The notes below the pieces were generated by a model, which searched no databases, was not told where the DNA came from, and worked only from the letters and a program-made list of their open reading frames with translations. Below are positions 60,194 through 64,000 of a stretch of DNA of 64,000 nt, piece after piece; position 1 is the stretch's first letter; each line of letters starts with the position of its first letter. Source of the stretch: Leisingera aquimarina DSM 24565 (GTDB lineage Bacteria > Pseudomonadota > Alphaproteobacteria > Rhodobacterales > Rhodobacteraceae); contig NZ_KI421504.1 in NCBI RefSeq assembly GCF_000473165.1, positions 953,501 through 1,017,500 on the forward strand, written 5' to 3'. The position numbers were made by a program, and so were the translations under genes.

Positions 60194-60483
60194 CAGATCA
60201 CCAGCCTCTTGTAGTAACGCACCTCGGGCGGTGCGGTCATGAAGGCGGCCAGGCGGGCGAGGACACCGTTTTCGGAAATGGCCTGGATATACGCGGCGTG
60301 GTGCTGTTTTGAGAGCCATTCTTCAACAATCAGCAGGCCGCGGGTTTCGTCATCATAATAGAGTGTGACCGACAGGGCGCCGTCAAAGCCGCGCACAGCC
60401 GGAAGGCGCTCCGCAAGGAAGGGTTCCAATTCTGCGAACTGCCCTTCCAGTACTTCCATTTCAAGCGTTACCCAGATGCTCAT
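60193..60483 (-). CDS. Antibiotic biosynthesis monooxygenase (ABM)-fold protein
   Basis: A 96-residue dimeric alpha+beta barrel protein. MSIWVTLEMEVLEGQFAELEPFLAERLPAVRGFDGA and EEWLSKQHHAAYIQ are the ABM pattern. Such proteins oxidise quinone-like compounds or act as signal-degrading enzymes, often with no cofactor. AAGGAG lies 7 bases before the ATG at 60483. It is divergent from an AraC-family regulator with direct repeats between them. Confidence 0.8.
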   Translation of the reverse strand: MSIWVTLEMEVLEGQFAELEPFLAERLPAVRGFDGALSVTLYYDDETRGLLIVEEWLSKQHHAAYIQAISENGVLARLAAFMTAPPEVRYYKRLVI

Positions 60484-60546
60484 CGGGATCTCCTTTTTTT
60501 CGATGAGCAATTCATGGCTGGAATGTGTGCGCTTCGCTAACGTAAC

Positions 60547-60573
60547 CCGATCAATAGTATTGCAATCCGATCA
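60547..60573. promoter_or_regulatory. Direct repeat, candidate AraC-family operator
   Basis: CCGATCA occurs at 60547-60553 and 60567-60573, exactly 20 bases apart, in the 170-base gap between the ABM gene and the AraC-family gene. AraC-type proteins commonly bind such helical-repeat pairs. Confidence 0.5.
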
Positions 60574-60653
60574 GAAACCTTGGTTAGGTTTCTGCAAATG
60601 CAAACACGGGTGAGCATTACCAGCCCGTTCCGGCAACCTGATGGAGCCGCCGC

Positions 60654-61544
60654 GTGACACACGCCCGAAGCAAGCTGATCGTTATTCCCGACGCATTGAA
60701 AGCCTTTTCCTCTACGCGCGAAATTCTGTCGAGCCGGCACGGGCGGCTGATGCACAAGGTACTGCACGCGGATTTGAGAGAGCTGGAGTTTGTCTCCAGC
60801 GAGACTTGCATCTGCTATTTGCTGAAAGGCCGGGAACGGTTTTTCGATGCGGATGGCACCTGCACCGAAGTGCAGGCGGGTGAGCTGATTATCATTCCCC
60901 CGAATGTCCGGCTTCAGTCGGACTTCCGCTGTCAGGATGGGCCGCTTGAGGCGGTGATGATTTTCCTGGCACCCGCGCTGGTCTGCGATGCACTTGCACG
61001 TTTGGGAGGCGGGCAGGTTGGGGAGCCTGCGGGCCTGGAAATCGTGCCTGCGAGCCAGAGGCTGGCCGCGTTTATGAGCGGTGTTGCCGCGGTCTACGGC
61101 GACCTGCAGGTGGACGCGGATCTTGTTCGTTTGAAACTGATTGAGCTGATTATGCTGCTTGCGGTGTTGCATGACCGCAGCAAGCTGGCGAACACGCTTG
61201 CAGGCAGTCTCAGCACGCAGCATCATCGCTCAGTCGCCTATGTGGCCAAGGCGTTTCAGGATCATGACTTGCACACTGCCGACCTTGCAGCATTGTCCGG
61301 CCGCTCTGTTCCGACATTCAACCGGGAGTTCCGGCGTATCTTCGGTGCGTCGCCAGCGCAATGGCGCAAGCAACGCAGGCTGGGTCAGGCCAAGGGGTTG
61401 CTGGAAAACACCAGGGAGGCGGTCACCGGCATCGGGCTGGCCGTCGGGTATGACAGCACGTCCCATTTTATCAGCGAATTTAAGAAGCAGTTCGGAATGA
61501 CTCCGGGGCAGTTCCGGGCGGCTATTGCCGCAGCAGGCCCGTAG
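60654..61544 (+). CDS. AraC-family transcriptional regulator
   Basis: A 296-residue regulator. A cupin-like sensor domain fills about 20-110 (FFDADGTCTEVQAGELIIIPPNV). The C-terminal double helix-turn-helix covers about 195-290 with LHTADLAALSGRSVPTFNREFRRIFGASPAQWRKQRRL and IGLAVGYDSTSHFISEFKKQFGMTPGQFR. The start is GTG with GGAG 8 bases upstream. It is divergent from the ABM/Tat-protein pair, its probable targets. The effector is unknown. Confidence 0.92.
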   Translation: MTHARSKLIVIPDALKAFSSTREILSSRHGRLMHKVLHADLRELEFVSSETCICYLLKGRERFFDADGTCTEVQAGELIIIPPNVRLQSDFRCQDGPLEAVMIFLAPALVCDALARLGGGQVGEPAGLEIVPASQRLAAFMSGVAAVYGDLQVDADLVRLKLIELIMLLAVLHDRSKLANTLAGSLSTQHHRSVAYVAKAFQDHDLHTADLAALSGRSVPTFNREFRRIFGASPAQWRKQRRLGQAKGLLENTREAVTGIGLAVGYDSTSHFISEFKKQFGMTPGQFRAAIAAAGP

Positions 61545-61560
61545 TCCCAGAGAGACAGCC

Positions 61561-62130
61561 TCACTGTGCTGCCGCGTCCTTGGCCACCCGCCGCTCATAT
61601 TTGCGGCGCAGGACTTTCAGGCGGGGTTCCCAATTGTAACGTCCGTCCTCGGTTGTTGCGGACCAGAACAGCTTGCCGCCATAGCGCCAGGGGTCGAGAA
61701 CGATGCCTTCATAGATCCCATCGCCCTTGGCGGCGATCACCGCGGTGCTGTGGTCGATGCGGAAATCGTTCTTTGGCTCGGCTATGGCGCGCAGCATTGT
61801 GAGCGTCTGGAAGTTCTCCTGGCTAAGCCGCGCCTGCATGTCCTCGGCATAATGCACGCAAAGGCCGCGGTCTTTGATCCCGGTGTTCACCATCGTGTTG
61901 TGCAGGATCGGCGAGGTGGTGACATTGTACTGCTCGGCCAGCCTGGCGGAGTAGCTGTAGGCGATCTCGGCCGCGCGGCGGGCCTCAACCGGGTCTACTT
62001 TCGGATCCAGGGTTTGCAGCGCCAGCGAGAGTTCTTGGACATCGTTCTTGGTCGCCGCGGGGCCGGTAGCGCAGCCAGCCAGCGTGGCGGCTGCCAGCAT
62101 CATCAGGTAAGCAAAAAGGGATTTCATCAT
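61561..62130 (-). CDS. Lipoprotein with possible papain-like Cys-His-Asp core
   Basis: A 189-residue predicted lipoprotein. The lipobox LAGC puts the lipidated Cys at residue 20. The rest contains GLCVHYAEDM, then RIDHSTAVIAA, then IVLDPWRYGGKLFW. This order of Cys, His and Asp with flanking aromatic residues resembles a transglutaminase/NlpC-like fold. I do not recognise a named family, and the triad is an inference. It converges with the AraC-family gene 16 bases away. Confidence 0.6.
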   Translation of the reverse strand: MMKSLFAYLMMLAAATLAGCATGPAATKNDVQELSLALQTLDPKVDPVEARRAAEIAYSYSARLAEQYNVTTSPILHNTMVNTGIKDRGLCVHYAEDMQARLSQENFQTLTMLRAIAEPKNDFRIDHSTAVIAAKGDGIYEGIVLDPWRYGGKLFWSATTEDGRYNWEPRLKVLRRKYERRVAKDAAAQ

Positions 62131-62226
62131 GGTCTGCCCGTGCCGGAATTTCAGTTTCCGGCCAGCATAGTGAAAACGCGCAGGCAGTGCAGCGGGGAAT
62201 TTTGCAGCCAGGGGATACTCTGGAGC

Positions 62227-62664
62227 TTACTTCTCGATCGCCTCCTGCACGATACCGTCCAGCAGATCGTGGATCAGCTGCATCTCGCCCTCGGGGAAGG
62301 CGCGGAAGCCGATGGTGACGTCTTCTGCGTCAGGGGTCTGAGCGACGAATATGTCATAAGGGCAGAAGGTGATGTTCATGGGATTGGCCTCCATCACTTG
62401 GCGAGACAGTTTGGCGGAGCAGAAAGAGAAGACCTGCGCATGTTCAAACAGCACTATATCCGAGCCGACATCGGCGCGGGTGCGTTCCAGCATGTCGCCC
62501 ACATGGCTGATGTGGTCGATCCGCAAGCCCCGGTTGGTGATGGCGCTCTCAAGCCCGAAGGTTACGTCATCAAAGGGCAGGGGAGTGGTGTAGCTCACCA
62601 TGTCCTGCGCCGCAGCCGTGCCAGTGCTGAGGGCAAGGGCGGCTGCAATTACATACATCTTCAT
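62227..62664 (-). CDS. DUF302 family periplasmic protein
   Basis: A 145-residue protein with a signal peptide cleaved near TAAAQ (about residue 20). The pattern FDDVTFGLESAITNRGLRIDHISHVGDML followed by VLFEHAQVFSFCSAKLSRQVMEANP is typical of DUF302, small alpha/beta proteins of unknown role. AAGGAGATG precedes the start at 62664. It is divergent from msrP; a link to periplasmic redox repair is possible. Confidence 0.82.
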   Translation of the reverse strand: MKMYVIAAALALSTGTAAAQDMVSYTTPLPFDDVTFGLESAITNRGLRIDHISHVGDMLERTRADVGSDIVLFEHAQVFSFCSAKLSRQVMEANPMNITFCPYDIFVAQTPDAEDVTIGFRAFPEGEMQLIHDLLDGIVQEAIEK

Positions 62665-62941
62665 CGGGCATCTCCTTGGTGACTGCTGACCCGCGCCCGC
62701 TGCCCTGCAGGGCCGTGCGCTAAAACATTGCATTTTTTGCATGAGATGGGGGCAACCGCCACCGGAAAGTTTCCGCATAGCCGGTTCAGGCGCCGCGCCG
62801 CTGAAAGCCCCTTTGTGTTAACGCTGAATGAAGAAGACTGTGCAACGTTACAGTTCTCTCGCGCAGTCGTTACTGGATATGTTTTGGGTTTTGCGCACGG
62901 GACCGTTACCTGAAAGGGAGCAGCAAACTCAGGAGACGCAG

Positions 62942-63847
62942 ATGGCGCGCCGCTGGACCAATGATTTGACCCTTGCAGATGCAACCCCGGAGGCTGCGTT
63001 CTGGAACCGCCGCCAGATCATGGCGGGGCTGGCAGGCAGCGGGCTGGCCGCGGCGCTGGGCGGTCAGGCGTATGCGGAAGAGGCGTTGGAGCCCAATACT
63101 TGGGAAGAGGTGACCAACTACTGCAACTTCTATGAATTCGGCACCGGCAAAGGCGACCCGCCCAAATACGCGGACCTGATGACCACCAAGCCCTGGAGCG
63201 TCAAGGTTGACGGTTTGGTCGACAAGCCGGGAGATTATTCCTTTGAGCAGATCTTAGGTGAAATGACACTGGAGGAGCGTATCTACCGGTTCCGCTGTGT
63301 CGAGGCCTGGTCCATGGTGGTGCCCTGGCAGGGGTTCGAGCTGGCGGATCTGTTGGATATGGCGGGTGTTCAGAAGGGCGCCAAATACGTCGCCTTCGAG
63401 ACGCTGTACCGGCCGTCTGAAATGCCAGGCACTGCCTATAAGGTGCTGGACTGGCCTTACCGCGAAGGCCTGCGCCTGGATGAGGCGATGAACCCGCTGA
63501 CGATGATGGCAACAGGTATCTTCGGTAAACCGCTGCCCAACCAGAACGGCGCACCGCTGCGGCTGGTGGTTCCATGGAAGTACGGTTTCAAGTCGATCAA
63601 GTCCGTCGTGCGCATCACCCTGACGGATCAGGAACCCCCGACCAGCTGGAATATGGCCAATGGCCGGGAATACGGCTTCTATAGTAATGTGAATCCCGAT
63701 GTCTCGCATCCGCGCTGGAGCCAGGCCAGCGAACGCCGCATTGGCGGCGGGCTGTTCGCTAAACGCCAGCCGACGCTGATGTTCAATGGCTACGGGAAAG
63801 AGGTGGCCGCCCTGTATGATGGGATGGACCTTGCCAAGCACTTCTGA
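62942..63847 (+). CDS. msrP: Protein-methionine-sulfoxide reductase catalytic subunit MsrP
   Basis: A periplasmic molybdoenzyme that repairs oxidised methionine in proteins (YedY family). 301 residues. The Tat signal contains RRQIMAGLAGSGLAAALGG. The molybdenum ligand Cys119 lies in YRFRCVEAWSM. GIFGKPLPNQNGAPLRLVVPWKYGFKSIKSVV is the cofactor-binding core. AGGAG 6 bases upstream sets the start. The haem partner msrQ follows 13 bases later. Confidence 0.95.
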   Translation: MARRWTNDLTLADATPEAAFWNRRQIMAGLAGSGLAAALGGQAYAEEALEPNTWEEVTNYCNFYEFGTGKGDPPKYADLMTTKPWSVKVDGLVDKPGDYSFEQILGEMTLEERIYRFRCVEAWSMVVPWQGFELADLLDMAGVQKGAKYVAFETLYRPSEMPGTAYKVLDWPYREGLRLDEAMNPLTMMATGIFGKPLPNQNGAPLRLVVPWKYGFKSIKSVVRITLTDQEPPTSWNMANGREYGFYSNVNPDVSHPRWSQASERRIGGGLFAKRQPTLMFNGYGKEVAALYDGMDLAKHF

Positions 63848-63860
63848 CCGGAGCCGCCTG

Positions 63861-64000
63861 ATGGACACGGCAAACCAGCTTCTCCGCCACTTTCCAGTCT
63901 GGGCAGTTTATCTGCTCGGGACACTGCCTGCGTTCTGGCTCTTTTACCTCGGCCTCACTGGCGGCCTGGGGGTGGAGCCGATCAAGGCGCTGGAGTATGA
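63861..64000 (+). CDS. msrQ: MsrQ haem-binding membrane subunit, 3' end cut by window
   Basis: Only the first 46 codons are in the window. The peptide starts MDTANQLLRHFPVWAVYLLGTLP and continues through the first membrane span into VEPIKALEY, which is the usual start of the YedZ/MsrQ family (the GxxPIKxLEH-like segment). It passes electrons from the quinone pool to MsrP. Position directly after msrP supports the call. Confidence 0.88.
   Translation, partial: MDTANQLLRHFPVWAVYLLGTLPAFWLFYLGLTGGLGVEPIKALEY

Noticed and set aside
1..64000. CRISPR arrays, insertion sequences, integrases, prophage genes and rRNA operons.
   Set aside because: None was seen: no regularly spaced repeats, no transposase or integrase motifs, and no rRNA-like sequence.

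Overview
The window reads as a stretch of a main chromosome from a marine alphaproteobacterium of the Rhodobacteraceae, most likely the Roseobacter group (Leisingera/Phaeobacter/Ruegeria-like). The reasons are high GC, dense housekeeping genes (rsmB, purH, lspA, pnp, truB, rpsO, mutL, pyrF, clpB), a MutL carrying its own endonuclease motif, a 41-residue L36, a DinB with an N-terminal zinc ribbon, and family-typical gene neighbourhoods. The placement rests on protein style and synteny seen by eye; no database was searched. I see no insertion sequence, prophage, integrase or CRISPR array.

Layout. 1-8.4 kb: 3' part of rsmB, a heparinase-fold enzyme, purH, lspA, a lipoprotein and a pair of M16 peptidase subunits, all on +. 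8.6-13 kb: pnp with a long leader and a strong terminator, then two genes for surface polysaccharide synthesis. 13-18 kb: 1-Cys peroxiredoxin, an aldehyde dehydrogenase, azlCD with a divergent XRE-cupin regulator, and an RluA-type pseudouridine synthase. 18-21.4 kb: truB, an intergenic region with a 22-bp perfect palindrome, a DUF1643 protein, an RTX protein and rpsO. 21.5-25 kb (-): deoC with a double-domain ALDH16-type dehydrogenase. 25-30 kb (+): mutL-rmuC-adenylate cyclase, then DUF3775. 30-34 kb (-): a saccharopine (lysine) cluster with a GST and a histidine phosphatase. 34-38 kb: an M20 amidohydrolase, a WGR protein and a two-component system.

38.6-48.4 kb is the most system-like part. 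A long-chain-type acyl-CoA ligase, a complete five-part branched-chain-type ABC importer (two ATPases, two permeases, one binding protein) and a second, PaaK-like ligase lie on + as one module. Two small genes on the opposite strand sit inside it, as do a small membrane protein and a possible 24-codon ORF. A hybrid PAS kinase and OmpR-type regulator diverge from its 5' end. The inferred job is uptake of an unknown carboxylic acid and its activation to a CoA thioester.

48.5-52.4 kb holds a ferric-iron permease and binding protein around a COG0523 GTPase, with shared GACT-type boxes in front of both transport genes. 52.7-57 kb holds rpmJ, tRNA-Val(GAC), an N-formylglutamate amidohydrolase, dinB, a NUDIX hydrolase and pyrF. 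57-64 kb holds clpB behind a heat-shock-type promoter, a coupled monooxygenase/Tat-peptide pair facing an AraC regulator, a lipoprotein, a DUF302 protein, msrP and the start of msrQ.
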